From the IMG/VR virus record IMGVR_UViG_3300009149_000033, positions 1 to 63,143 of that record: 63,143 bases of DNA. One strand, 5' to 3'. The notes under the pieces are model-generated. The model saw only the letters and a list, made by a program, of their open reading frames with translations. It was not told where the DNA came from and did not search any database. Of this stretch, positions 35,035-45,128 are shown in pieces; the stretch's first letter is position 1, and the number at the start of each line of letters is the position of its first letter. Position numbers and translations under genes: made by a program. This DNA comes from a virus.

Positions 35035-38000
35035 TTACATCCTTACAAGAGGTTTATTTGTAAGTCGATAAATATTTATAGCCGTATCTGCCTCTTCAAA
35101 AAATCCTGTTCTGTACTCTTCTCCATTATCTGTGAAAGTACCAACTTTATTCTCGTTTCTAGCTTTGTATACTTTAGAAATTATGATTAATACTAATTCA
35201 CCTCTTAAAAAAGGTTTAGTTATATCAGAACGAACTCTGCCTAATACGGGAACAAATACTTTTCTAGGAGTACTTATTGATAAAGGTAATGCCTCGTATA
35301 TTAAGTCTTTAGAAGCTTCCTCATAAAAAGTTCTGCCTAAACTATCTCCTACATTATTAGGAGAAGAAAAAATAATATCCCCACTATAATTATTAGAAAT
35401 AGTAGCAGGCAACTTTATGAATCCTGTCTCTACTGTAAAGTTAATGAGGTCTATGTCGTCTATATTAGAAAAAATATTATCATTTAAAAAACTATTATCG
35501 TTTACAGCTATATGCTCTATAGGACTCTCGTAAGGCTCAGGGATAATTACACTACTACTCCCCGTACCCAAATTAGACACATAAACAAAGTCTGACCCCT
35601 TTATTATCTCTACGGTCATGGATTCAGGTAGATCTTTTACACTCTGGTAAGGTACATACTTGTAAAAAACATTTGCAGTTGTGTTTGTAGCATCTTGAAG
35701 ACTAGGCAAACTAAATTGCTTTACTATTATAGGTATATAAGCTGTACCGTTTCTAAGATTGACCCGAGAATCTATATTAACCGTTACTATTGAAGTCCCC
35801 AAATTTTCTACCGATGATATAGGTACTGCTGCATAATAATCCATGCTACTCTCTGCCTGATACCATAAATACATCTGTCTGTTTTTTTCCCTTGTAGGAA
35901 AAGAGCTTACCCCCAATACTATACCATTAGCTAATTCTTCTAAACCAGAAGCCGGGTTTAGGAGGTCTACAGTAACTACATTTGTTACATCATTATCTTG
36001 AAGAGCTAAACCACTAACAGGATACATAATAGATTTATAAAATCCTGTTATACCCTTAGAGGTAACCCCATAGTTAGAAACATAACCAGCCCTATAGGCC
36101 CCTATATTCTCTCCCTTGTTAGATACAGTAATGCCTAAATTAGCCTGAACATTATCACTAGGAAACGTCATAACCTCTAAAGTTACTTCAACTATGCTGC
36201 CAGCAGGAATTATGTAGGCATCATCAAGATATACTATAAGATTAGAATCATCGGTAGTAGATTCTACCGTTTCTTCCCTATCTCTTATCGTTTTAAAATC
36301 TTGAAAAGTTGTAGCTACCCTATACTGAGAACCGTTAACATTACGAATATCTTTAACTGCAAATACAGAGTACTCGTTAATATTCTTAGGTACCTTAAGA
36401 ATTTTTGTAGAACTCTCTACACGAGTAAAGTAGTGGTACTCTATTAATGAGCCTCTAAATTGCTGCTCCCTGAATTTGTTTATAGACCTATTGTAGTCTG
36501 GGTCTGTTTCCGAGGCGGTTCCTGCGTCCTGGTACAGAGACAATTCATCAGAGTTTCTTGTATCAATAGCAGAATTTATTACTGTATAGTCTTTATAACC
36601 AGAGACCCTTTCGGTTAACTCTTCTATAATCTCACTAGAAATGTTTTTATTTATACCTCTATAGTAAAGCTTATTAGTAACATCACCAGGAACATACGTT
36701 ATACCTAGAGGTATCTTAGGAACTCTCTTAAGACCTACGCCGCTATAATCTAGATAAGTTGCTTTTAATCTGTAAACAACATTATCTGTCCCACCTGTAG
36801 GCGTATAATTTTGATCTATAGTAAAGGTAACACTGCTTGTTCCTAAACCTTCAAAAACACCCTCTACATCCTCTGTAACAGTTTCTGTACTCTCTACTAT
36901 TCTTACTGCCTGAGCGGAGTAAAAAGAAGGATCGTTATGAAAAAGCCCCTTCTGTATAGGGCCAAAAGTTAATTCTGTAGGAGTAGGAGTAGGATCCGCT
37001 GGTACATCCCTAACTCGCTCTACAAGAGAAGCTTCAGAAGTTACTTGCCCATTTAATAATGGTCCTATTTGAGTGGCTCCTGCATACGTATCCACAGTAA
37101 ACACAGAAGTACCGTATTGACTACCCTCTTGGCTTCTGTTTGATATACTGGTATAAAGACTATTATCCAAAAGATTATTAAAATCTTTTTCTAATAGGTG
37201 ACTGTAGGAATTGATGTTAATTTTTCTACGTATATCTACAATATCTCTTTCTCTAATTTCCTGGTAGGTTTGCAGATCAGGTCGTATAGCCCCGAGATTT
37301 TCATAGGTAGACCCGTTAATGTTAGAGTTAGGATCGAAGGGGGATAAATTTCTTCTTGTTACAAAAAACATAGGCACTGCATAAGCGTACCCGTCGACCG
37401 TGTTTTTACAGCGAGACCTCCATAAACCATAATCTCCGTTCTCAGTTCCCATGTTTTGAAAGAAATAATTTCCTGCACTAGACTCTGTAGTGTTAGGTCC
37501 TAAGCTGTATATATAGTCAGCGCCTAAACCTGCCTCAGGGAAATTAAAGGGGTCAACACCCTCTACGCTCCTTATCCTATACTGTATCTGCATTCTTTTA
37601 GTAGTCTCTACCCCTACCAAAGGATTAATAATATTGTCTATTAGGTATTCCTCTGCCTCGGACTCTATGTTACCTTCTGGGTATACTCTTCCTGAACTTT
37701 TATACACTAAATCTGTAGACTGTTCAGAAAAAATTCCTGCATTATAATTTAAAATTACCCCGTTATTTGATACATACCATCCTAAAGTACCTGTCACGTA
37801 AAAAGCGCTATTAAAAGAATTTCCATAGTCAGTGGACACCGTCTCCCACTTAGACCCACTATTATTAGTTTTTAAAAGAATTCCGTTGGTACCTGTTATC
37901 CAAGCTTTATCCTCTAACGAAAAATCTATAACAGCCGCACTGTCCGAAGTAAAAGAACCTGAGCCAGACCTTAAATCAGAAAGAGTCACGGGTACGTAAT

Positions 38001-39456
38001 TAACTGTTGATGTAAAAACTCTAATTTTTTGTCTAGAGGCTTCTGGAAGAGTTACATCTTCCGCTTTGTATGGGCTCGTTATTGAGTCAATGGCGTTCTT
38101 TAGCTCATCGGAGTTCTCGTAAAGACTTAAATTAAGAACATTTCTATAGCTTTGCCCGTCCAATATTCCATCATATTCTAAAATTAAAGAGTTAGGATAA
38201 TTTGAGGGAGAGATTTGATACTTAAAATTGTTAAAGTACCTTTTATTACCCGGATAAGCTCCGATAGAAAATTCAATAGGAAACTCTTTCCTTATATTAA
38301 CTTTTGTTAAAGTATTAGTATTATTAACATATATCTCATTTAAACTCTTATAAGACCCTCCGTAAAAAATTCTATCAGAGACACACGTCCAAGTAGATCC
38401 GCTATCGGTGCTCTTAAGTATAGTACCGTTATCACCTACCACTATTCCGTCATTAACTGTAAAGAATCCTAAAGAATTTAGGTTTACGTTAACATTTAAA
38501 GATGTAAGGCTATCTTTAACAATTATTTTTGTCCACGACAGACCTCCGTCTAAGGTCCTTATGAGTGACCCGTTTTCTCCACATGCCCAGCCTACAAAGG
38601 AGTCATAAAAATATACACTTTTTAAATTATCTGTTACCCCGTCTACGCTTGTAATAGAGTTAAAAAGAGTACCATCTGTAGATAGCAGCACTGTACCGTC
38701 ATCTCCCACTACACACACTCTACCATCCTCAATAATATAAACGTCATTTAGATTTGAACTTACATCATTAAAAACAATATTCCAGGAATCCCCGCCATTA
38801 TTAGTCTTAATTATATTGCCGCTGTTTCCTACAATATAGCCTAAGTCAGAGGTTTGAAATTTTATAGCATTAAAGTTCGTGTCTACAGGCTTCTCCTGTG
38901 AATTCCATATATTACCGCCATCGGTAGTGTTGAGTATTATACCGTTCTCTCCGCACGCCCAACCTACGCTGTCATTATACATGTAAATATCTCTAATATC
39001 ACCTACTTTAGTAATGGAGTCTGGCTTATTGATACCATCATTTTCACCGGGAGAAATTAAAGATCTCCACACTTCTAAAAACACACCATCTACACGGGAC
39101 CCAGAGTTTAACCCGCTTTGAGATAAATCTATTTTATTAACATGTTTTAATGCTGTCTTTGTATTAGTAATGTGTATAGGCCACCCATTAACTAAAGCCA
39201 CCTCAGGTTTTGAGCCTGTAGGATTTTGCGTGTAAAAGGACTCACTTAGGCTCGAAGAAGTATAATAAGGTCTATAGCTTAACCAACCAGAGGGTAAATG
39301 TGCTGTAGACTTTTGCCTTAGAATCTCTTGAAGCTCTTGAAATAGATTAACCTCGGCATCAAGTATAGACTTACCTTTTTGAAAAACCACTTTATCAAAA
39401 TTATACCCTTCAGCCTCATACACACTGGAAACATCTAATCCTAAATTTTTTGCCAT
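35035..39456 (-). CDS. Large structural protein with inserted seven-repeat beta-propeller
   Basis: A 1473-aa paralogue of the 1127-aa protein, sharing VNGWPI (about 84), FLEVWRSL (about 124), [16 protein letters not shown] (about 611), [13 protein letters not shown] (about 684) and a C-terminus ending in [13 protein letters not shown]. Between FLEVW and VGVETTKR lies an insertion of about 450 residues (about 150-590) with seven YCF48/BNR-type repeats: [102 protein letters not shown] and [16 protein letters not shown]. Seven blades would close one propeller. A separate segment of about 120 residues interrupts it between repeats 5 and 6. It is probably a baseplate-proximal appendage with a binding propeller. 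Confidence 0.85.
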   Translation of the reverse strand: MAKNLGLDVSSVYEAEGYNFDKVVFQKGKSILDAEVNLFQELQEILRQKSTAHLPSGWLSYRPYYTSSSLSESFYTQNPTGSKPEVALVNGWPIHITNTKTALKHVNKIDLSQSGLNSGSRVDGVFLEVWRSLISPGENDGINKPDSITKVGDIRDIYMYNDSVGWACGENGIILNTTDGGNIWNSQEKPVDTNFNAIKFQTSDLGYIVGNSGNIIKTNNGGDSWNIVFNDVSSNLNDVYIIEDGRVCVVGDDGTVLLSTDGTLFNSITSVDGVTDNLKSVYFYDSFVGWACGENGSLIRTLDGGLSWTKIIVKDSLTSLNVNVNLNSLGFFTVNDGIVVGDNGTILKSTDSGSTWTCVSDRIFYGGSYKSLNEIYVNNTNTLTKVNIRKEFPIEFSIGAYPGNKRYFNNFKYQISPSNYPNSLILEYDGILDGQSYRNVLNLSLYENSDELKNAIDSITSPYKAEDVTLPEASRQKIRVFTSTVNYVPVTLSDLRSGSGSFTSDSAAVIDFSLEDKAWITGTNGILLKTNNSGSKWETVSTDYGNSFNSAFYVTGTLGWYVSNNGVILNYNAGIFSEQSTDLVYKSSGRVYPEGNIESEAEEYLIDNIINPLVGVETTKRMQIQYRIRSVEGVDPFNFPEAGLGADYIYSLGPNTTESSAGNYFFQNMGTENGDYGLWRSRCKNTVDGYAYAVPMFFVTRRNLSPFDPNSNINGSTYENLGAIRPDLQTYQEIRERDIVDIRRKININSYSHLLEKDFNNLLDNSLYTSISNRSQEGSQYGTSVFTVDTYAGATQIGPLLNGQVTSEASLVERVRDVPADPTPTPTELTFGPIQKGLFHNDPSFYSAQAVRIVESTETVTEDVEGVFEGLGTSSVTFTIDQNYTPTGGTDNVVYRLKATYLDYSGVGLKRVPKIPLGITYVPGDVTNKLYYRGINKNISSEIIEELTERVSGYKDYTVINSAIDTRNSDELSLYQDAGTASETDPDYNRSINKFREQQFRGSLIEYHYFTRVESSTKILKVPKNINEYSVFAVKDIRNVNGSQYRVATTFQDFKTIRDREETVESTTDDSNLIVYLDDAYIIPAGSIVEVTLEVMTFPSDNVQANLGITVSNKGENIGAYRAGYVSNYGVTSKGITGFYKSIMYPVSGLALQDNDVTNVVTVDLLNPASGLEELANGIVLGVSSFPTREKNRQMYLWYQAESSMDYYAAVPISSVENLGTSIVTVNIDSRVNLRNGTAYIPIIVKQFSLPSLQDATNTTANVFYKYVPYQSVKDLPESMTVEIIKGSDFVYVSNLGTGSSSVIIPEPYESPIEHIAVNDNSFLNDNIFSNIDDIDLINFTVETGFIKLPATISNNYSGDIIFSSPNNVGDSLGRTFYEEASKDLIYEALPLSISTPRKVFVPVLGRVRSDITKPFLRGELVLIIISKVYKARNENKVGTFTDNGEEYRTGFFEEADTAINIYRLTNKPLVRM

Positions 39457-39457
39457 T

Positions 39458-42400
39458 TTATAATCCTCGTTTAGTAACTGCTGTATCTATAACATCAATG
39501 CCAGACAGACTAGCGCTATCAACTCTTAAATATTCAGTCTGGTTAGCCTGAATATCTCCTGAAGTGCTCTCATTACCCGCGTAATAAACATAATAAGCTG
39601 CTTTATATTCTTTTGTGTGCGGAGGAGACCCGTCTAACGTACTTACAATTATTTTACCATTAGCTTGTATGTAAGCCCTTCCATAGCCCGCGCTTACTTT
39701 AGAAGCGTCATCTACAAGCTCCAGGGCTATGTTATTCTCGTAAACAGTCCTAAAAAGGTTGTCGGGACCGCCTTTTTCCTGTGTATTATAAGATAAAACA
39801 GAGTTTATACTCCTATAAGAGATAATCCCTAAACTGTTAGATTTACTATAAACCTCAAAAGAAACCGTACCTAAATCGTCTAAAGGTATAAAAGACCCGT
39901 TTCTTTTCATCATCTTTGTTATTGGCATTATTATATCTTTAACGCCAGACACAGACTTAATAGTAGAAAGGACTGTACTTTGAGTTAAAGTCTCACCCAT
40001 TTTTAAATTATTAACTAAATTGGATAAAATAGTTCTTATCCTAGACTTAAGCCTCGAAACGTTTACACCAGGCTGTCTTATAATTTGAAAATTGAAATCA
40101 ATATAATTTCCTACAGCCTGCTTAATAGCAACATCCGCACAGGCGTGTTTAGTGTCTTTTATTTTATCAGCAACAGCATCGATGATACTGTTATACACAT
40201 ACGTAACAAAATAGTTTTGAGCTGCTGTATAGTTTACTGAAACAAGTTCTCCTTGCCTAATCATGCTTCCTGTTTTAAGTTTTATAACTGTACTGTTTAT
40301 TTCATTGCCCACGGTTACTATGTAGTCTACATCCTTTACATAAACAATTGATGTATCTGTAGGGTTATAAACCCTCAGGGTAGATATATCTACTCCTTTG
40401 TAACTGAGACTAGAATCCGTGTTAAAATATAAATTATGTTGCTCATCTGTTACGTTTATAAATTCCTCATCAAAGTCTGCAGTACTGGTGAATATAAACT
40501 CTACACCACCATCAGCTAAATTAGAAAGACCTGTTTGTAAAGGGTCGTCTTTTTTTACTATTTGATATAGATCTTCTCTTATTACATCGTTGTTTGAATT
40601 AACGATAGAAATTATTCTATCGAATGGCTGCTTTGTAAGTTTCAATAAATTGTCGCTTCGATATTTATAGTTCACAGTAATAACATCAAAGGCGCTCATT
40701 CCTATACTCAGATTAGATACGTTTTTTTGCAAAACAAAGGTATCAAAATCTCCTACTATATCTATACCAGTTAAATCGTAACTTTCCCCTTTAGTAACAT
40801 TCCTAACTTCAGAAACAGAAACTATAGGAGAATTACTGCCCACCTTTGGATTTCTACAACGGATTCTATACTCAGAAGCATTTGTCACATCAAACCTCTC
40901 TAAAGCATTTGCTCCTAAAGAATCTGTAGGGTATTCATATTTAAATGCTACTTGATCTACGGTTTGAGCTGACCTATTGTCTTTTATATAAATGTCTACC
41001 TTTCCGCCTACATGCTCATTAGTAGTAGAATAAAAATCTCTCATCATTAGTGGGTCACCGACTTTTTCTACTCGTACTTCTGATACTCCGGGTACCTCTA
41101 AAGAATCTTTTGTATAACCTCCCTCAGTACCGGAGTCGTAAGAAATTATTCCTAGTTTTATCCTATTAGCAAGGTCTCTATTGCTCTCTCTATTTACCCC
41201 AAAATCTGTAGGAGCGTTATTAGTTAACTGTAGGTTAGGGTTTAGGCCATTACCCACAGTTATAGTACCTGCAGGCACGTTACCGACGCTTCCAGCACTA
41301 GTGGCTTCTATATCTACGGTAACCTCGTACCTTTTTAGACTGGAATTGTAATAATATTCTTTACTTTCCGCCTCAATAATGTATGTTCCCACGATTCTAA
41401 ATGTTATAGAACTTCTTCCTGTGTCAGGGTCTGAAGGAGCAGTCAAAATAGTTCCGTCAGATATAAGAATATCACTATTTACAGTAGAAGTAAATAAAGT
41501 TACCGTTCCCCTGGATATTTGAGCCCCTTTTCTTACTAGATTATAATTAGATGCCAATTTATCAAATTGTTGGTTTATAAATATTTGAAAACTGACTTCA
41601 TCAGTAAAACCTAAAGCATCTGCTAATCTCAATTTCTCTACGTTTTGTGATAATGGATCACTAATCCCATCTCCGTCTGAGTCATCAAACGCTATTAAGC
41701 TATCGATAGATAGAGCTTTAAAAACAAAATCTTGTACTACATAATATTTTTCAAACATTAGGGTTATGGGATCTAGCACGTCTCTTATTACAGACCCGCC
41801 TATCACGTTAACCATGCTATTATTTGTTATAAGCCTTTTATTTATAGAGAGTAAAACATCGCTTCTTGTCCTTCTAGGCAAACCTAAGAAACCTACATTA
41901 TACTCTAAAAATTTACCCTCTATTTCTATCGAATAATTACTCTCTATAATCTGATTTGAAGAACTATTATATTTTACTATAGTAGTAACTAAATAGTATA
42001 TGTTATTAGGATCTAAAGTACTATTATCGCTTAAAAATATATTACTTATTTTACCTTCTTGGACCATAAGACTTAAGACAGAGGGGTCTATAGTATAAGT
42101 GTAGTAAGTCTTATTCTCTATTCTTGTTTTTGTTGTCGTTATTTCTAAATCCTCTAGCTCATCGCTATAATTAGAAACTCCCATGACAGTCTCAACAGTC
42201 TCAGAAGAGTCCACAGTATTTATATAGCTATCATTAATTAACTTATAACCGGCAGACCCTCCTCCAGAATTAAGTGAAAGATAAAAATTAACGCCTACAA
42301 AATCTTTCCCTTGTTCTGATGCTACAGATTCAAAAGGTACTAAAACCTTTATACTATCTTGACTTCTTTTAATGCTAACTCCAGTAGGAATGCTTATAGA

Positions 42401-42829
42401 CTCACTTATAGCATCCTCAGAAACTATTTCAGCAATAATTGTAGATACGGTGCTTTCAGTAACTGTATAGCTCAACGCTTGGTTTATTCTTCTTCTTTCT
42501 ACAGTTTTTAACTCAAGAGTTAAAACATCATCTTGCTGTAAATTTATTATTCCATAGCTATTAAATGACCAAGGTACTGATGTAGTATTACTTGTAGTTA
42601 CTCCTACTGTTACCCCAGCAGTAGAGAAAGAAGTATAATCAGAGGTTACACCATTTCTTAATATTTTATATCTTTGCTCTATAGTTAGTATTACGTCTCC
42701 GTCTAAAATATCAGAAACTACCGCAGGCACATCTCCCTGGATAATCTGTGTTAAAGACTCAGAAAAATACTTATTATTAGTACCAGACCAATTTGTTAAT
42801 GGGTATAAGATATTGGGTGAGGAAGCCAT
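39458..42829 (-). CDS. Baseplate wedge protein, J/gp6-like
   Basis: A 1123-aa protein whose middle matches the Baseplate_J pattern: RGTVTLFTSTVNSDILISDG near 440, a SAGSVGNVPAGTI strand-turn, then NRIKLGIISYDSGTEGGYTK and VPGVSEVRVEKVGDP at about 547-590, the 'G...Gt...y...a..v.gV..v.v' signature. The C-terminal part has the matching helical and strand region (LKSRIRTILSNLVNNLKMGE, VSGVKDIIMPITKM). It is about twice the length of P2 J, with extra beta domains at the N-terminus. J-type proteins form the wedge ring joining hub and periphery. The start shares one base with the gp25-like stop, the canonical W-J neighbourhood. Confidence 0.85.
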   Translation of the reverse strand: MASSPNILYPLTNWSGTNNKYFSESLTQIIQGDVPAVVSDILDGDVILTIEQRYKILRNGVTSDYTSFSTAGVTVGVTTSNTTSVPWSFNSYGIINLQQDDVLTLELKTVERRRINQALSYTVTESTVSTIIAEIVSEDAISESISIPTGVSIKRSQDSIKVLVPFESVASEQGKDFVGVNFYLSLNSGGGSAGYKLINDSYINTVDSSETVETVMGVSNYSDELEDLEITTTKTRIENKTYYTYTIDPSVLSLMVQEGKISNIFLSDNSTLDPNNIYYLVTTIVKYNSSSNQIIESNYSIEIEGKFLEYNVGFLGLPRRTRSDVLLSINKRLITNNSMVNVIGGSVIRDVLDPITLMFEKYYVVQDFVFKALSIDSLIAFDDSDGDGISDPLSQNVEKLRLADALGFTDEVSFQIFINQQFDKLASNYNLVRKGAQISRGTVTLFTSTVNSDILISDGTILTAPSDPDTGRSSITFRIVGTYIIEAESKEYYYNSSLKRYEVTVDIEATSAGSVGNVPAGTITVGNGLNPNLQLTNNAPTDFGVNRESNRDLANRIKLGIISYDSGTEGGYTKDSLEVPGVSEVRVEKVGDPLMMRDFYSTTNEHVGGKVDIYIKDNRSAQTVDQVAFKYEYPTDSLGANALERFDVTNASEYRIRCRNPKVGSNSPIVSVSEVRNVTKGESYDLTGIDIVGDFDTFVLQKNVSNLSIGMSAFDVITVNYKYRSDNLLKLTKQPFDRIISIVNSNNDVIREDLYQIVKKDDPLQTGLSNLADGGVEFIFTSTADFDEEFINVTDEQHNLYFNTDSSLSYKGVDISTLRVYNPTDTSIVYVKDVDYIVTVGNEINSTVIKLKTGSMIRQGELVSVNYTAAQNYFVTYVYNSIIDAVADKIKDTKHACADVAIKQAVGNYIDFNFQIIRQPGVNVSRLKSRIRTILSNLVNNLKMGETLTQSTVLSTIKSVSGVKDIIMPITKMMKRNGSFIPLDDLGTVSFEVYSKSNSLGIISYRSINSVLSYNTQEKGGPDNLFRTVYENNIALELVDDASKVSAGYGRAYIQANGKIIVSTLDGSPPHTKEYKAAYYVYYAGNESTSGDIQANQTEYLRVDSASLSGIDVIDTAVTKRGL

Positions 42830-43578
42830 TAAAACGCCACTCTTTCTCTTGTTTGCGCGAACTCTAATAGTTGTTCGTACTGCAGACTCTTTCCGCTTCT
42901 TGCAGTAAATCTAACAAAAACTTTAATAAGAGTAGGATCTTCTTCAGCTCTTTCTAACTCTACTCCTATCAAGTCTCCGAATAACTCTCCAGAGCTTAAC
43001 TGCCTGCCAGTATTTATATGCTGAGTTTGCATCTGCTTTAATTTACTTATCGCTAAATTTATTTGATTAATAACTTCTAATCTAATCGTATCTATATCTA
43101 GGATCTTAGAACTTAACAAATCGTGCAGCGATGTTCCCATCCATTTATGAAAAGAATTACTGCTTACTCTCGTAACTATATATTTCTCAACGGTTTGTAA
43201 TAACAGCAACTCATCTTTAGCTGTTGTTATGTCTCCATTATTATCATATTTAATATCATCTAGAGCTGTCCCTCCGTAACATTTAGGACAATTCTCTTTA
43301 TTTGTAACATAGTTTAATTCTATTAAAGGTAAATAATCCCTATTTCTCCGACTTAAGTATACATACCTTTCTTTTATACTACTTATAAACTGATTAGGCT
43401 TTATAAGTATAAAAAATTGACCTGAACCTAATTCTATACCGTTTATCCTTACACTTACAGAGCTACCAGCTGCTATAGGGTAGTTAGAGATAAGAGTTTT
43501 TCCATCTGTTCCTAGAGAAACCCTCTCCCAAAGGATACGATGATCACACAAATTCTGTATTCTAAAATCAATAGACAT
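42829..43578 (-). CDS. Baseplate wedge protein, W/gp25-like, with extra N-terminal domain
   Basis: A 249-aa protein. Residues about 115-249 follow the gp25/W/XkdS pattern: KDELLLLQTVEKYIVT, a 'k.mGTSLHDLLSSKIL' loop, a long helix LEVINQINLAISKLKQMQTQ and a final pair of strands (GVELERAEEDPTLIKVFV). The N-terminal 110 residues are an added beta-rich domain containing one CPKCYGG knuckle at about 97-103; only one CxxC is visible, so zinc binding would need a second pair from a partner. The adjacent J-like gene supports the assignment: gp25-type proteins start sheath polymerisation next to J/gp6. Confidence 0.7.
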   Translation of the reverse strand: MSIDFRIQNLCDHRILWERVSLGTDGKTLISNYPIAAGSSVSVRINGIELGSGQFFILIKPNQFISSIKERYVYLSRRNRDYLPLIELNYVTNKENCPKCYGGTALDDIKYDNNGDITTAKDELLLLQTVEKYIVTRVSSNSFHKWMGTSLHDLLSSKILDIDTIRLEVINQINLAISKLKQMQTQHINTGRQLSSGELFGDLIGVELERAEEDPTLIKVFVRFTARSGKSLQYEQLLEFAQTRERVAF

Positions 43579-43604
43579 ATTAAGGACCTATTATTAATAG
43601 AGTA

Positions 43605-44624
43605 TTAATAAGCGTCGTAGTTACTATTTCTTATAGCTTTTCTTAATGCCTCTAAAGTTGCTTCGGTCCTAGGCAAATAAATCCCAGACCCAATATTTAT
43701 TACTTCTTCTCTTTTATAGAAAATACCTTTTATTTCGATAGGCTTTTCTTCCTCATCTACTTCATCACAAAAAGGAACATTGCCTCCGTATTTTTTTCTT
43801 ATCCTATCCCTCCAGTACCCCTCAAAAGACTCTTCAAAGTTTTTATCAGACTTTGCAGGCATAATACCAGCGTAAGTTAATCTTTTAAATAATCTTTTAA
43901 ATAGCCTGTTTTCTCCTAAAGTATCTAAAATTATTTCTTGCACAGCATCCGCAGGACGTTCTATAATATCACTAACCCTATTTTTAAAATTATTAACTTC
44001 TTCCACGGACTTATTGTAGTTAACTGATAGTTTGTTTTGCTCTGTTTCTACAGTAGTTTCTTTATCTAAAAAAGAACCAGTTATAGTAGGGTCGTCTAAA
44101 GCATTTAAAATTTTCTGTTTTAAAACCTTTATTCTTTTATCTCTTACGTAGCCCCCTTCATTACCCTGTAAAAAAGCGGTAAGACCTGCCAAAGCTAGTG
44201 CCTTAGCTCTCTTTAGCTTATTCTTGTAAAAAACTAAAGAATTTAAGTAGTCATCTCTATTAATCAGTACTTTAGATAGCTTATATCCGGACAACATTTC
44301 TATGAGTGTTCCGAAATCTTCTACTTCAGAAAAGAAACTTACATTTAATATCGCTTCTGCTGTGTCTAAAGTTGATTTATAATCACTATCATTTATCCTT
44401 TCTTTATACTTAGCTATCTGTATAGAAAGCCATTTTACCCCTCTCCTATATTTTCTATTAACTCTATTTAATTTAATCCTGTACAAAGATTTAAGATCCT
44501 CCCGGGTAATACCCTCAGGAAACTCATTAATGATACTAATAAGATCAAAGGTTTTATACCTCATCATATGATAATTACCCGCAAGGTCGTCCAGTCTTTT
44601 ATAGTCTTCTGATCTATTAGCCAT
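43605..44624 (-). CDS. Hypothetical protein, 339 aa, baseplate region
   Basis: No family recognised. It is mostly helical and basic in the N-terminal two thirds (IKLNRVNRKYRRGVKWLSIQ, YKNKLKRAKALALAGLTAFL), with a heptad-like segment near KSVEEVNNFKNRVSDIIE. The C-terminal part is mixed and ends in ATLEALRKAIRNSNYDAY. There is no membrane segment, signal peptide or metal motif. GAGG lies upstream of the ATG and a 4-bp gap separates it from the preceding gene. A baseplate assembly role is inferred only from position between the FN3-containing and gp25-like genes. Confidence 0.75.
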   Translation of the reverse strand: MANRSEDYKRLDDLAGNYHMMRYKTFDLISIINEFPEGITREDLKSLYRIKLNRVNRKYRRGVKWLSIQIAKYKERINDSDYKSTLDTAEAILNVSFFSEVEDFGTLIEMLSGYKLSKVLINRDDYLNSLVFYKNKLKRAKALALAGLTAFLQGNEGGYVRDKRIKVLKQKILNALDDPTITGSFLDKETTVETEQNKLSVNYNKSVEEVNNFKNRVSDIIERPADAVQEIILDTLGENRLFKRLFKRLTYAGIMPAKSDKNFEESFEGYWRDRIRKKYGGNVPFCDEVDEEEKPIEIKGIFYKREEVINIGSGIYLPRTEATLEALRKAIRNSNYDAY

Positions 44625-44628
44625 ATCA

Positions 44629-45120
44629 TTAATCCTCTATAGAGTTCTCTCTGCTTTCAATATCTTCTATTCTTTTTAACTTTATCATTCTAATCATATA
44701 CTTTTTTTTGATCTCATTCTGATACCAGTCTAATTTTTTTACCAAAGGACCTAATAATTCATCCGCCTCATTTAAAGCTATTGATAGGGGAAAATACGTA
44801 GGATTAGGACTTATAACTTCGCTATTATCTACATAATCATAAGAATTAAAATTAGGAGGTGCCCCTAAATCTGAGAGATCAGAGTAGGGTACTACAGATT
44901 CAGCGTCTATGTCTTCGTCAATTAAATTATTTGTCTCTAAAAAATCTACATACTCTTGTTTCAATTTTTTCATCTCACCCTCTAAAGAAAATACTTGCTC
45001 CTGTAATAGAATAACTTCATGCTCTCTTATTTGAGAAGTATTCTCTACTATCCTATTAGACTCTTCTAAAGAGATAGTGTTGTCGGTACCGTGGACATTT
45101 AAAGGTCTTATACTAGCCAT
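44629..45120 (-). CDS. Hypothetical coiled-coil protein, 163 aa
   Basis: No family recognised. Residues about 15-65 form a probable coiled coil (RIVENTSQIREHEVILLQEQ and the following EGEMKKLKQEYVDFLE). An acidic Ser/Pro/Asp-rich middle (about 70-105) leads to a second helical region ending MIRMIKLKRIEDIESRE. The size and layout suit a connector or trimerisation element in the baseplate, but there is no direct evidence for that. The ribosome site GTAGGA precedes the ATG; the gene sits 8 bp after the 561-aa gene. Confidence 0.7.
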   Translation of the reverse strand: MASIRPLNVHGTDNTISLEESNRIVENTSQIREHEVILLQEQVFSLEGEMKKLKQEYVDFLETNNLIDEDIDAESVVPYSDLSDLGAPPNFNSYDYVDNSEVISPNPTYFPLSIALNEADELLGPLVKKLDWYQNEIKKKYMIRMIKLKRIEDIESRENSIED

Positions 45121-45128
45121 AATTAATC

